This document shows, piece after piece, positions 13,583 through 26,980 of a stretch of 64,000 nucleotides of DNA (the stretch's first letter is position 1; each line of letters opens with the position of its first letter). The notes beneath the pieces are model-generated. The model ran no database searches, was not told the origin of the DNA, and was given only the letters and a program-made list of their open reading frames with translations. Source of the DNA: Cruorifilaria tuberocauda (lineage: Eukaryota; Nematoda; Chromadorea; Rhabditida; Onchocercidae); NCBI GenBank assembly GCA_013365365.1, contig JABVXU010000192.1:35331-99330 (forward strand), in the 5' to 3' direction. The position numbers and the translations under genes were made by a program.

Positions 13583-16500
13583 GCAAACATTACAATGCTC
13601 TTACTTCAAACCTCAAATGTTTCTCTTCGTGAATTTGATTTATCAATTTCACTGTTAATTTTACTTCAACATGTGAATAATGGAGTAATAGCTCAAAAAC
13701 AGTAATCTTTTTTTATTTTATCGAATTCTTAAAATATGTAACAATGGCGCCAAACAGATAATGTCTATTGTATGTGTTTATCCACTTTTAACTGCGAAGG
13801 AAAAGAATCCTTATATTGTAAAACATGATCTGCTTGACTTTTACTATTTATCTTTCATTAAATTGCATGTAATAAATGATTATATTCATTCATCATATGC
13901 AATTAGTTTTATCTATTATATTCATTTTGTCAACGTATTCCCTGTTAAAAATGCTGTTCTAATAAAGGTACAGAGTGATAAAGTATTTCTGCACAATAAT
14001 TTTCACCGTTATCAGATGTCTAGGAGCAATTGAATATCTTATCCCCAACTTGAAAAATATTTACCGATGTTTCAACTATTTGATATGTTGAAAATCAAAA
14101 CAGCAAAAAAATTATATACGAATAACGATCGGGGAAATATTTGGATATTTTAAAGACATAATGAATGATCGAATTGCTGAATAAAGCACTGAAAAACGGT
14201 GTAAATTATACTGATATTGTATATACGATCCGGAGGATTTCTTGGGCAGCTTATTTAATATCTGTTCATTTTTAACCTTTCAAATTATATGCATTGTGAA
14301 CTTTTCATTTAGTGCAGTTTCATGCAATAGTATCATTTCAATAGTAAATCAATATATTTAAACAAATTCCACAATTAAGTAAAATCCCATCATTACATTA
14401 GACCAAAAACAATTCTTTGTGTTACCTACAGATTTATTCCATTCTGAATATCAAATTACGATGTGAAGTAGTTTGATGCTCATCAAGGGCATACGACATT
14501 TTTACTTTTTCAAATTTTGTCCTTAACAAATTTATTTCTGAATATAAATCTTATAGTTCTATCAGAAGTTTTTGTTTTATAACAAACTGCTAAAATTCAG
14601 AAATATATCAAAAATAATCTCTTTCCAAAAACTTTTTTTACTTCATATTAGAGAAGAGTGTAAGTAAAAATAAAGTGAAAATCAATCCAATCGATTGTTA
14701 CAATCAACAACTACATCAATTACATTTACCAGTTCATTCGAAGTAACAAATGTTCATGATGTTGGAAGCTGGATTGGTATAATTTTGTTTATTGAAGTAT
14801 CATTTATTCATTTCCAGCTGCGGAATTTATTATCCGAGACAATCTTCAGCGAATCACTAAATAATAGGAGTAGCCAAACTTATTTGGAAGATAAAATACA
14901 TTACCTTGCATATGCATTCCAATTTTATCATGTTATTAACGTACATTAAAAAAAAATTAGCGTACTTTCCTCTTTCTATTAAATTATTTCCCTATTTGAA
15001 ATGAGCTAAATAAAGGTTATCCACGAGTAAATCTTTATTAGTATACTTAATTTAAAAGTTTTCCAGCCATTTAATTGCAAATGATGACTTAAAAATGAAT
15101 GTTATGATGATGCACGAATAAACAAATCTTTGTAAAAATTTACTGAGTGGATAAATACATCGTCTTGAAAAATAATTGGTGAGCCATAGAAGAATAAGGT
15201 GTTTTGATTTTTTAATTCCGTTAATGGAATACATATAATGTTATCAAAAAACCATAACATATTCTTTCATTAAGTTGATGAAAGCATATTATGATTTTTT
15301 GCTCAGCATTCGGGATTTGAAGTTTCTGAACAGGAAAACGGATAAAGTTTCACACATACGGAAATCTCCTATCAGCCAAATGATCAACAATGACAAGAGA
15401 ATTCATAGTAAATGGAAAGGTGTTGTGAATAGTAAACATTATGAGTGGGCTTCTTGATAAATAAGGGACCTCAAGAACGACATCATGTGCTGATATTTAA
15501 CCATCTACTTCCGAAACAGCTTTGTACGTGAACATTTACTATTCATTTCACAGACTACAGATCAGTGCACAAATTCAGCAAGACCAATGAAACTCTCCCA
15601 TCGTAACCATATTTTTATTGATTAATAAAATCCAGCTTAACCAAAGGTGATTTCAGCTGTATTTTACAAAAGTGAGAGCATCAGATAGTATGAAAAATCT
15701 GTTTTTCTTCCATATCTGTTGATTAAGGAAAAATATGGCATAGAGAATTGGTTGCGGGAATATTACGTAAATTCAGGATAGAGGAATGCCATTACCAAAA
15801 CTTATCATCGATTATGCGATACAATTTTCGGATATGTGAATGTCTAGTTGGTATAAGCAGCATGGATCACTTCTCAGAATGCTTGCAAATATATCGCAAT
15901 CTTGAAAGTAATAAATCAGTTCGACATAAACTTCTCAATAATCATGTGATTGTAAAGTAAAAGAGATTCTTATATGTGAGTTCATATTTGGAAATCACAA
16001 TTTTTTGCAAATTAAAAAAAACGGTATAAAAGTGAATTAGACCAGCATTATCTTTTATGCCAATCAATAACGCAAGAAATCAATATCGACAATAAGAAGA
16101 TAAAAACAAGTGATAAAAGTCGAAAATTCATTTACATTTTGTGAAGAAGGAAAAATCCTTAATAAGACTTCATAACAGCAAAACAATTGTGATATATTCG
16201 GATTTTACGAGAAAAAAAAATCTTTCCTCTAAAATATATTCATTGCTTTGCACAAAAACGCTATAAAGAATAGTAAGGATTTCCCAAAAAAAAAGTAAAC
16301 GATGAAATACAGATACATATCCATGTTCCACTTTATGTATTAAATGATATAATTATAATATAAATAAGCCATTACGAAAATATTATGGAGAAATCACTGA
16401 AGTCATCGTTAAATGCTTCAGAGTCCATGCGCGTTATGTTGTAAGTTACTAATCAGTACCTGCAATTAGCAAATTTCACGATGAAGAAAAAAGAAAAAAA

Positions 16501-17055
16501 AAAAGATTAAAACTTTTTTTGGCTATACTGTGAATTTTTCCATTTAAGTAATTTTTCTATTATTCCATTTAACATATACCAACAATAGCATTTTTAAAGA
16601 TAAGTAAATATTAACCTAATTCGAAATGATAAGCATCTGACAATATATTCTAAATGACTTCAGAAACCTAAAATTTTATTCGCCAAATAAACCAACATTA
16701 TCACAAGATAGACAACTATGCATGTATATATTTCATGAAAATTCTCATATACTTAAAATGTAACTTTTCCCTACTCCATTACCAAAAAAATTAAACATAC
16801 CTAAAAAAGATGAAGTTTTGAACTGTTTCAGTCCAGGTGAAGAAGAATAAACGGTTAAAAATTCATTGGCGATTTTGAGAGAAGGATTTCTTTCTTCTGC
16901 AGTGTTCAAAACTTCGGTTCCTGATACAATTTTTTAAAGATAAAATCAACATAGAATGATAATTAATATAGCTTGAAAAAAAATGAAAAAAGTAAAAACA
17001 ATGGAAACCTTTTGCAAAGGTTACCTATGATTAAAGAAAGAAGTTATAAATCAAG

Positions 17056-20000
17056 TCACAACCAACCTTGCCGGAACTCATTTTGGTCCCGTCTAATATC
17101 ATCAAGAAATTCCCAAGAACCATTGCCTTCCTCATAGGTATGATAATCCATACCCCCGATTACACTTTTCCACAGTAATTCATTTTTCAGAATACCTGCA
17201 TCTTCAGCAAGAGGTGAAAATTTCCGCATAAGCGGTGCAATAAAAGACAACGACCTGAAGATCATTAATATTTGCTCAAACTGCATATTTTCATCACATG
17301 AAAATTAATACAGAGAGATATCTATATCTCCACTAATTTAAAGAAATGAAATGATATTACTCAACTTATAGCCTAAAAGGTCTTTTTCCATTTCCCAAAA
17401 AATGATATCCTTCTCATTTCGCCTCAGTTTTAAAAAGAATTATTGTATCAAATCAGTACAACATATAAGGATACCTCTCCAAACTGTAAGAATCAAACGG
17501 AAAATGAGGCTCGAAAGGCATCATCTCTGCTGGTTTTGCTGGCAAAATATGATTCACATAGATAAGTTGCATGGACCTGCAAATTTCTAACAAGTTAAAA
17601 TTTTGAAGTCACAATAGCTTACGCTAAATTCGGTTTTTACTGATCCTTAAACAAGAGTTCACAATTCTCTTGACTTTAAAGAACTTCATAGTACTTAAAA
17701 AGTCCATTTCTGGAACTATAATCATGCACCTTCATATCAATTTTGGGAAGATTGTGGCATTTATATCAAAAGGTATGAAATAAGATATGATGCAGAACAT
17801 CAGGATTTTTTAACTGAAAAAAAATATAACTCCACACAAAACGTTCAAATTTGACCTGCTTATTGTTGCAAAACATAAAGCGACTGGATGACTAATACAT
17901 GACAAAGGCTCTAATGTACTGTGAACAATATGTCCTAACCCCCAGTGATGTATCTTGGCCATCTCTGAAAATAAATGCACTAAGACTTTTATTTTTCTTC
18001 TCAAATCCATATGGAATGTGGAATTTCAGCGTTATCTACTGAAAATCGTGATTCTCAATAAGTTAAACTTCAACTTATTTTGTTCCATCAACATGTTGAT
18101 GCTAAGATACAGTAACTCAAATCAGCTCTATTACCTAACAAGCAGAGGTGTCTTCTCAGGCTCCTTAGACTTCTAAATTTATTTTTCGTTGTGTTTCAAT
18201 ATCTGTTTACTGACAAAAAATGATGGGATGACATTCACGTTGAACTTTGGTCCTAAAAACTACTACAAACAACATCAAAACGATCATTAACCTTCTGCTT
18301 GTACTATTTCGCGATATCGAAAACAAAATGCAACAAGAAAGGCTTGGAAGACAGCATAGAAAGTCCCATGTCGAATCGAACCTGCCGCCGCACCAGTTGT
18401 TCGATCAACCATTTCATTCACATAAGTGGTACACCAATGTGATAATACTTCCAACCATTGCATCGCCGTGCTGAAAACTTTATGATGCGAAAACAGAAAC
18501 CAAACAATTCATGAGCACAAGATTCGTTTTGACTTTCAAAATTCCTATTTTTCAGTTAATAAATCTGTCTTTTTGATTTGTTTACTCACCAATGAGTATA
18601 AATTTTGAAATGCTTTATGACATATCGCGAAGCAGGGAAATTGAAACAAAATTTTAAAATAGTAAGAGAGTGAAGGAAGGATACATAAAGAAGAAATTAC
18701 CTGAGATTAATATATGAAGCACGAGAAAGCATGCTACCGATATAACAAGCAGCACCTTGTGCTTTCTTCCAGTCATTAGGAGTCTGGTTCACTCGAGTAA
18801 TGAAACTCCACAGCCAGTTCAGAAAATGCATTTGATAACTCTGCAACAACGAAAAAAGGTTCTACTTCAAGGAAAGAATAATATACAGATCAACTTAAAT
18901 TATGCGCATAAAACAGAAATAGAAACAAGCAAGCTTAGAACAACCGTACCGTATCAAGACTGCAAACGTAAAACCAGAGGAATGGTACGTTTTTCAAACC
19001 GTGAGCCATTAAAAGATGCTCCTCGAATACAATCAATAATTCTTTCAATACTTTTTTTTGTTTGGATACTGGTGGGAAAGAATCACAATCTGTAAATCAT
19101 GGTTGAACATACGAGTAAAGGTAGTTCTAATTTTTTAACAGTAACTTTTATGTCAAATATCTCACTTCCACCTAAAAAAAATTGATTTTAATTGTTTTAA
19201 AGTATGAAATATAAACTCAAGAAATGTAAAGGGTAGATTTAGTCTCTAGAAATTTTTAAAGAACAGGATTTGTAAATCGAAATATTTTGTTGTCATAATC
19301 AGTATTTTTATCATAAGATCACCATAAATCACAATACAAGCGTTTCGAGATGAGAATTCAACTGTTAAAAAATTTTCAAGCAATGTAAAAAGGAAGAATG
19401 TACCTTTTTCTGTTGGATTCCCCCAACTGCAAAGTCTTCCTACATAATCGAACATGATACACATACAAGTATCCAGTTTGTCTATCTTATCATTATTATC
19501 CCGCATTTCATTAACTTTCATTCCGTATTCTTCATCCTTAAAGTGCTAAAAGAGTGAAAAAACACACCTAATGAAGGTTATTCGATAATCTCGATTGTTC
19601 TCGAACATTTATTCTTATAGTATTGATCAGAATATCTTTTTTGGTAATCAAAATGCATAAAGAAATTCATTTATATTATATAATCGTCATGATGAAACTT
19701 AAGCCTTGTAATTCTATGTAACAGTGGATGGTATAACAAATTGGTATAATTTACATATAACACTCTCCAACGTGAGATTAATCAATTGGATGACCAAAAA
19801 ATCAAGAGGGATTATTACTTTTTCTTCAGCTTGATGCTTTTCCCTAAATGCAAAACGAATTAATACAAGATATTAAAAAACTAACTAACCAGTAAAAATA
19901 TGCTCACACCATCATCAAAACTTTCCTCTCTCCTTTTTGAATTCTCTGCTTTCGTCAATACTGCCTGAAATTGTATTTTAATTTTTTAAACACTGATTGG

Positions 20001-22063
20001 CAATACTCAAACTAATTCAATACTTATTTTTTAAAATATGGAAAATGAATCAAAATAAATCATAATACTCACATCGAGTTGAGCAAGACCGTCAGTAATG
20101 ATGCAAAATATATCTTCTCGACATTGTGGGATGTTCTGGCATATTAATATAAGATTTCTTACATAACTAACATATCGAATTGATGGCACTGAATGATGCG
20201 GAAACCGCTGACGAATACTTTTGATGAGAATTTTTATTGCCCTAAATAAATCGACGAAAATTATTCAGTCATTATAGCACTGCTAGCAATTCTTTATATT
20301 AAAAGTTTCGATGTTACATGCCAACTTCAACCAAGAAAAATGAATAAAGTTGAGAGATAGGAAGATTGAAGAGACTGAGCTATGAAATTTAGATTCGAAG
20401 AGATAAATTGTGAAATTCACATGGATCCACAGAACATTCACAATATAAATACCAACAGAGCATTCAGAAATTAAAAAAAACTGGCAGAAGGAGAGCGCAA
20501 AAATGAAGACCAGCATTTACAAGGTACTAATATTTGATTCACAAGAAGTTCTACGGTGAAATCAAGTTTATTCAATCAACTTCATAGCTTCATTCATTTC
20601 AAGGCAGATAATACGTTGCCCATGTTTATGTCTTTTTTAATAGTTTTTATGTTTGTTGCATAGTGTTTATTAAAAATACATTTCCTAATTATTATTGCAA
20701 TAAATGATATTATTTTGTAATAAAATTTATTAAATATATACTAAATTTTGTTTTTACTCTACCTCAATCAAAGAAAATTTCTCAGGAACATAATATTTGG
20801 TATATGATTCGAAGTTAAAATGCAATAATTTTGAACTTACAGAGGAAAACACTTTACTATAAACATTAATCCATCACTTGCCAATTTGTATATATCGTCC
20901 TGTTCTTTCTCTGAGAAGCACAGAGCAAACGTAGTGTCGTTTTTTTCAATAATGTTACTTTCACTTTCTGAAATATTAGACTAAAATAAAGAATGGAGCA
21001 CTTTTAACAAAACATGAAACTTTTTTTCTCGTATTCAGCCCTCCACATTTCATCCCTGCAATACAGTCTTCTTCATTCTTCAACATTTTGGTTTTTTTAT
21101 GAGTTATTTTATAGTTAGATCACTGTATTTTTATTTCTTTTTTTTCATTTCGAAGTCTATACAATTAGAAACTGAGTAACCTTGATTTTGATTAGTAATA
21201 GAAAGAAGTTGGATTTTAGCAAACAAATGTTCCACGAAACATTTTATAATCAATTCAGTATGACAAATGTACTGCACACCAATGTCTCGAAGCAGTTTCA
21301 CAAACTGTGGTCGAATTTCGGTAGGGATAAATTGCCAATCAATTTGCTAAAGAAGTTTAATGAATTAACTAAACTGTTTTCTGAAGCATTTTAACATCAC
21401 CACTAAAAACATTTTGCTGAGGTTCTAATAATGAAATTGCGGCAATTTATGGATGATATGTGGAAGATATGATCAAAACATGCAAATAAATGTCTAAAGC
21501 CAGATTATGTAGCAAATGATGATAATAACCCGTATGAACAACCATATAAAAAGAATACTCTCAACCCTCTCAATAATACAACCTAAAATAAATTAATGAA
21601 ATATAAACTAACAACAAATTTAAACACGAGCTGTTTACAGCGATGGTCAAGCAGATGAGCGATATCCAAAAATTGACGAAGAAAATCGATGACTGCTTGT
21701 GAATGCCATTGGTTCAAAAGATCAATAGTCTTACATAGTTTATTATACGTTAACAAACCATTTATGTCACCCTAAAAGAAATATTAAAATAACACTATCC
21801 ATACTGCTGTCAGAAGTAAACTGATCACTGGTACTGAAATGTTTGTTGTCGCTAAAGCAATGATTGCATGTAGCTTCTTGTAAACAGATTGGATGTTGCT
21901 TACAACATCTGCTTAAGAAGAAAGAAAGTAAATTCCACGTCACACAATATATCTTAATATTTCATGATTGCAAGTCTAACAAATTTCTATGAACACTTAC
22001 TGAAAGGTAAGTAGTAATAATATCCTCTCCCGAAACTGCTTCCGACTTAATGTTGTTCGCCAT
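17056..22063 (-). CDS. RRN3/TIF-IA, RNA polymerase I transcription initiation factor
   Basis: RRN3 binds RNA polymerase I and recruits it to rDNA promoters, coupling rRNA synthesis to growth signals in the nucleolus. Exons (5' to 3'): 22063-22001, 21771-21613, 21346-21181, 20967-20841, 20241-20073, 19964-19908, 19545-19404, 19089-18950, 18840-18701, 18470-18292, 17964-17856, 17576-17475, 17254-17056; 1752 nt, 583 aa, against about 651 aa in human. Family landmarks: RQRFPHHSVPSIRYVSYVRN (human KFPFVRKSERTLECYVHN), DTCMCIMFDYV, NVPFLWFYVCSLD, GAACYIGSMLSRASYI, GSIRHGTFYAVFQAF, and the C-terminal PFEPHFPFDSYSLERSLSFI (human LDTFFPFDPCVLKRSKKFI). It is a HEAT-repeat-like helical protein with no signal peptide or membrane segment. 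The start is the first ATG of the frame; upstream in-frame starts are only GTG. The last donor-like site near the stop leaves a small chance of further 3' exons. Confidence 0.93.
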
Positions 22064-25000
22064 TTCAGCATGACAATCGTTCAAGAGAGAGCAAAAGAAA
22101 GCGCTATTTGAGAGACTGTAAGAAGAAATATTAGAGTGAAATTCCAGGAAACACACTTCCACCACTCACGTCCACTCACTCGCCTATCTTAACAGAGTGC
22201 ATCAATCTGTGAAGTAACCAAGTACTGCTGTGTTACTACTTCTACCCACTGCACCATTATGCAAAATGACTGTTGCTGTTGCAAACATGAATTGATCTTT
22301 TTTCTGTTTATTGAGAGAAGAATGGATTTAATGATGAAAGGATTTCTAGCAAGAACTCCCGCTTCCGTTATCAGTGAATAGAACAGTACTGCAAATTCTT
22401 CCCTTCAATCCTAAGCAATAACATCTGTTTCTTCATAATCACTTAATACCATCTTTATTACTACTGGCATTATCATCACTATCCGTAAATCCGCCATGAA
22501 GTGATAAAATCTTCTGTATGTCCAATGAGAAAGCAAATTTTTTACTTCGTGGAAAAACACAGAGCAGTTATGGATTGGAATTTTTTTCGATCTCCTGCAA
22601 GTTCCGAGAAGGAAAATAGTGAATAAGAAGAATACGATTGAACAATGAGAAGAGTTGACGAGCTACTACATATATCCTGACGTGCACAATGTTTTTTTCA
22701 GTTAAAAAAGTTGAAGATTAATATAATACTTAACAAGTACCACATAGAATGCAAAACAATATAGAAATTTCAAGACTTAAAAATTTACTTGTTCAATCAG
22801 TTGATAAAAAACGAGTTTTACATATCTTATATATTACATGTGAACATATTTTGCTCACTTATGCTATTATGCTTTGAAGGTTATTCATTGAAATTTCTTA
22901 TTTCTTTTTGGCATCTCGCTGATGAAATACATTGTTTGATAGATAGCCGTAGTTGCTGTTAAATGATATCCAAAAGACAGTTCAATTCTGGCAATTCAAT
23001 CAAAGCTGGTTAAAGAGCATAATATCGATTAGAGGACAGGCATGTTTGCATCAAATTCCTCCCTTCATTCTTTAATTATTAAAAAAATTTGTGAACTAAA
23101 GCTTCAAACATTTTTTGACCCTGAAATATTATAAAAATGAAATGTTATTTTAAAAAATATATTACACTATCGAGGGAGCAGAAAAACATCCAAAAATTAA
23201 TTAAAATCTCTAAATTAAAATTTGTAAAAGTTATTCAATTTTTGTCGGATCAAAGAAGTCCTTTGTATTCTCTTCTACTCAGATCGAGCCTTCCTGCTTT
23301 ATCTTTCACTTATCGCTGACATCAATCAAGAATGTCGCATATTTCTGTACGACTGTAATTGCGGATGGCAATAGGAGGCCATATTAGAGCAGAAACCTGG
23401 AATGCATTGAAAATTCAACAATATACTGATTTCTGATAGGAAACAATTGTAATACAAAGAAGACGCACTTTCAAAAAATTAATTGGGAATTGTGAAGTAC
23501 ATATCACCTGCTTAGGTATCTTTGAAGAGTAAATGCTCCATGCTTTATCTGTTTGGCAGAAGTTCCACAAACTAGGAATTAATATTATCGCAATGTTATA
23601 AAAAATGTCTCAAATCGAATGCCATAACTATATTTGTTGGTTAAGTCAAATTCAGCCATTGTTCCATGGCTTCTTATCGTACATCAAACCCACAACGAGG
23701 TAAAAATTATATTTAACTTCACGTAATTAACAAATAATCAAGTATTGACTATTTAAATGTTTTATGCATCAAATCTTACCGATGGTGAAATCCTTTGTTT
23801 GGAGAAGCTGGCGTTGACTAGATGTAAAGAAATTGCCTACGGCAGTGCGAACTGCGAAACTTTCCCAAAAGGCTTTGCAAAATTTCGCGATAGAAAACTG
23901 CTTGTCACCGCAGTCAACTGCAGGGATGAGATTACAATCGACTGTAAATGTTACAGTAAAGAGGCTATAATTTTGAGATTTAGTCTTTTTCCGAAATAAG
24001 AATAAATAGAAATAATTTAGGAAGAGATGATAAATAAGCAAATGATAATAACACTCCCGAAGACCAAATCACTCTTCCTGATCATATTCCTTTCTCATTC
24101 TAATCTGTGTTGAAAGCTGAAAAATAAAAATATCTATAAATTAAAGGTACCTTATAAAAATTATATTCTTTTAAATTATGTTTATAATATATAATTGTTT
24201 ATCGCGAAAATTTTTAACCAAACTGAAATCTTAAAATTACCGAAAAACCTAAACGATAGACTTCTCGTTTACTTGATGATAACAACTGATTCCTTATGAT
24301 ATCAATTGGATATCGTAAATATTATTAAATTTGATTTTTGATGCCTTAGTTAGCTATAAAAGCATATATTTATTTTTAATTAAGCTCTTCTCACTCGCTG
24401 ATCAGTTTAATACAAGTATCAATACAAGGTCGATGTCAAAATCTCCAACCCTAGTAAATCCTTTCTAAACGAAAATCAACTCAAGAATATTCAATCACAA
24501 AGTATTCAACTAATCTGCCAAATCAATTCTTATCCTCAACAACTAACTCAAACCATCCAATCAAATTAAGCAAAAATCGTCATCATTTCCTACAGTTTCA
24601 CATTCAATTTATTTTATTTTGTGTGAGTGGAAAACCTTTCGAAGAATTCATTCTTGTAATTTATTTCGAGAAATTTCATTCGAGACCAAGACCGATTTTT
24701 CTAACAGAACTTCACTTTTTCTTTAACCGATGTCATATTGCTGGAAAACGTTTAATAGCAAAAGGAGATTAATTTTGGCTCTTTTTTATTCATTTGGAAG
24801 ATTATAAGAAAACCATCTTTCGAACTATTGTTTTATTATGCTCAAATTACGTATTTCCTAGAGTTGAAGTTTCGAATGAATGGTTGAATTTTAAAAATCT
24901 ACATATCACATCTTGATCATTGAGAAATTCAGTGGTAAAAATTGTAAACTGTCTAATGTTATACAATTTCAGGAAAGAAAAAGAAAGAAAGGGATAATGG

Positions 25001-26980
25001 AGTTCCAAGTAGTTTGGGTTGAAGTGAATTTTCAAAAGCAAGTAAACTTTAAAATATCTTTACTGAAAAAAAATTCGTTCAATCGTTTTGTTTCTTCAAT
25101 TCTTTTTAAAAATTTTTGAACAACTTGCTCATTTTTTTCCACTTCTATTCTACATTTCACCAGAAAATTATCTGTATCCTTTATAAGCCATCGATAGTCC
25201 AACAGATTGTTTATTGGAATGAAGAAAATTTGCACGTAATCCATTTGTAAATAAAACTATTATAAAAGAGAAAATTATTAAGAAAAAAAATTTTTCTTTG
25301 TTCATAAAGAGATCTGAAAAGTTTTCAAATAGCATAGAAATATTTTTCATTTCACATTCAACATTCAACAAAAAAAAAAAAAAAAGATTTAAAAAATCCT
25401 TATAGAAAGAAACTATTAAAACTAAAGCCATAAAAAAACGAAAATTTTTGCGAGGCGTTTTTAAATTGACTTGCTCGATATTAAGTATGTTTTGCGAGTA
25501 TTTTGGAACGCAGCGTGGATTTTCACTTTTCAATTTTATGAATTATTCAAACAAATCAAATTTTCTTAATGTAAGTGAACAAACAATTTCAGCAGATCAT
25601 TTTGCTATTTTGCTAACTAGCAATACAAGTCTGAAGCAGTTTTCATACTTAAATAATTTGTCTATTTTCACGTTTGAGATAAATTTTTATTGAAATTAAC
25701 GAAATGATAAATAATAATTTTTGTGTATTAAGTTATTAGTGGTATCGTGAAACAATAATTTATCATAATACCAGTTGAAATTATTATTTTTAATTAAACG
25801 ACTGAGTTAGTAATGTTAGTGACGGGGTTGATTATTCATCATATGCACGAGCATATGTGTAACAGATAAGTAATCAGAAATCGTTTTTGCTCTTACACTA
25901 AATCAAAACTCTGTTTTCGGTAAAATCTGATCGCAATTGAAGGGATGATAAAACGTTGTAAATTTCAATGAATGATATCTGTATGATATACTTTGTGCTA
26001 GATAAATATTATATGGCTTCAATCTCATTGGATAATAAGATGGCTTAGTTATTGCTAAAATAATTTCTCTCCAAAAAGTTTTGTAAAGTGCATAAATCAA
26101 AAGTAAGTTAGAGTAGCAATAAAAATTAATCTTCTTTTATAATTTTGAATTTCCTCTTCCACAAAATGCACTTTTTTTGACCATTTCAATTTACCCGTCC
26201 TCCTTCCCTCTCGAAATCTTTATAAATTGGTTCAGCTTCATTAGCTTCCTTTCTTTTTCCTATACTTTAATTTTTTTGCCATTTCCAGTTCTGAAGTTAT
26301 TTCCATTTATTTCATATTTATATTTTTTATGCATTTATCATTTTCTTAGGTACAATAAATTCCAAATATATTTTCAAATTGTCGAATAAGTTTTTGAATG
26401 GATAAAATTCAGAGTGTTCTGTAGAGGAACCAAATTTCAAAGAGATGTTTTACATGAATTGTCTTCCATTATGAAATTCCTCTTTTTGTAATAGTCACTA
26501 AATTGCTCATCGCCGATTTATTGTGTAACTTAATTAATCTAATTCCTTTTTTCATTAATTAGTGAAAATATCTCTATTTCAAATAGCAAACGAAACATGA
26601 ATGACGGCTATATAATTTGAGCTGAAATTAACTCTAATATTTTTATTAGTCAATTTCAGCAAATATTATAATGTATGATAATTAAATATTAGTCAATGGA
26701 GTTTTTTATCGGCAAAAAAATCATTCAATTTCTCACAGAATACATAAGAACACGAGATTCACGGATATTAGACGGATTCTCTTCGAATCAGTAGCTTAAT
26801 CAGCGAAGTAATAAGCAAAGAAAATTTGTCCTTTGAAACCATCCATTATTCTGAGCCTTGAAATAAGGCCGATGTAACTATTTCTTATTGTAAGCATTAA
26901 TCAGACAAAAAATCGAAGGAAATATTAGACGGAAAAGTGGAATATTTCTTCATTCAAAAAGAAATTGCAATTTGACTGCT
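22064..26980. other. Intergenic, between divergent RRN3 and GPCR genes
   Basis: About 4.9 kb between two divergent starts, holding both promoters. Short ORFs occur on both strands (for example 23757-23999 plus, overlapped by 23769-24041 minus), but none has splice partners or a recognisable domain. Very AT-rich, with poly(A) runs near 25370. Nothing else was recognised. Confidence 0.5.

Larger units (their letters stand above)
11517..17055. other. Intergenic, between convergent RUN-TBC and RRN3 genes
   Basis: About 5.5 kb between two convergent 3' ends. It holds a diverged direct repeat (12274-12345) and several ORFs, of which only the one at 13127-13582 is long for DNA this AT-rich. No conserved domain or convincing multi-exon model was seen. 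The ORFs around 13.8, 14.7, 15.3 and 15.7 kb look like chance open frames. Confidence 0.5.

Noticed and set aside
16385..16850. Plus-strand ATG exon 16385-16440 with a GTAAGT donor and a matching TTTCAG acceptor at 16831
   Set aside because: It splices in phase but stops after 25 residues with no recognisable protein, so it is probably coincidence in AT-rich DNA.
23757..24041. Overlapping ORFs on both strands
   Set aside because: Neither has splice partners or a recognisable domain, and they mirror each other.
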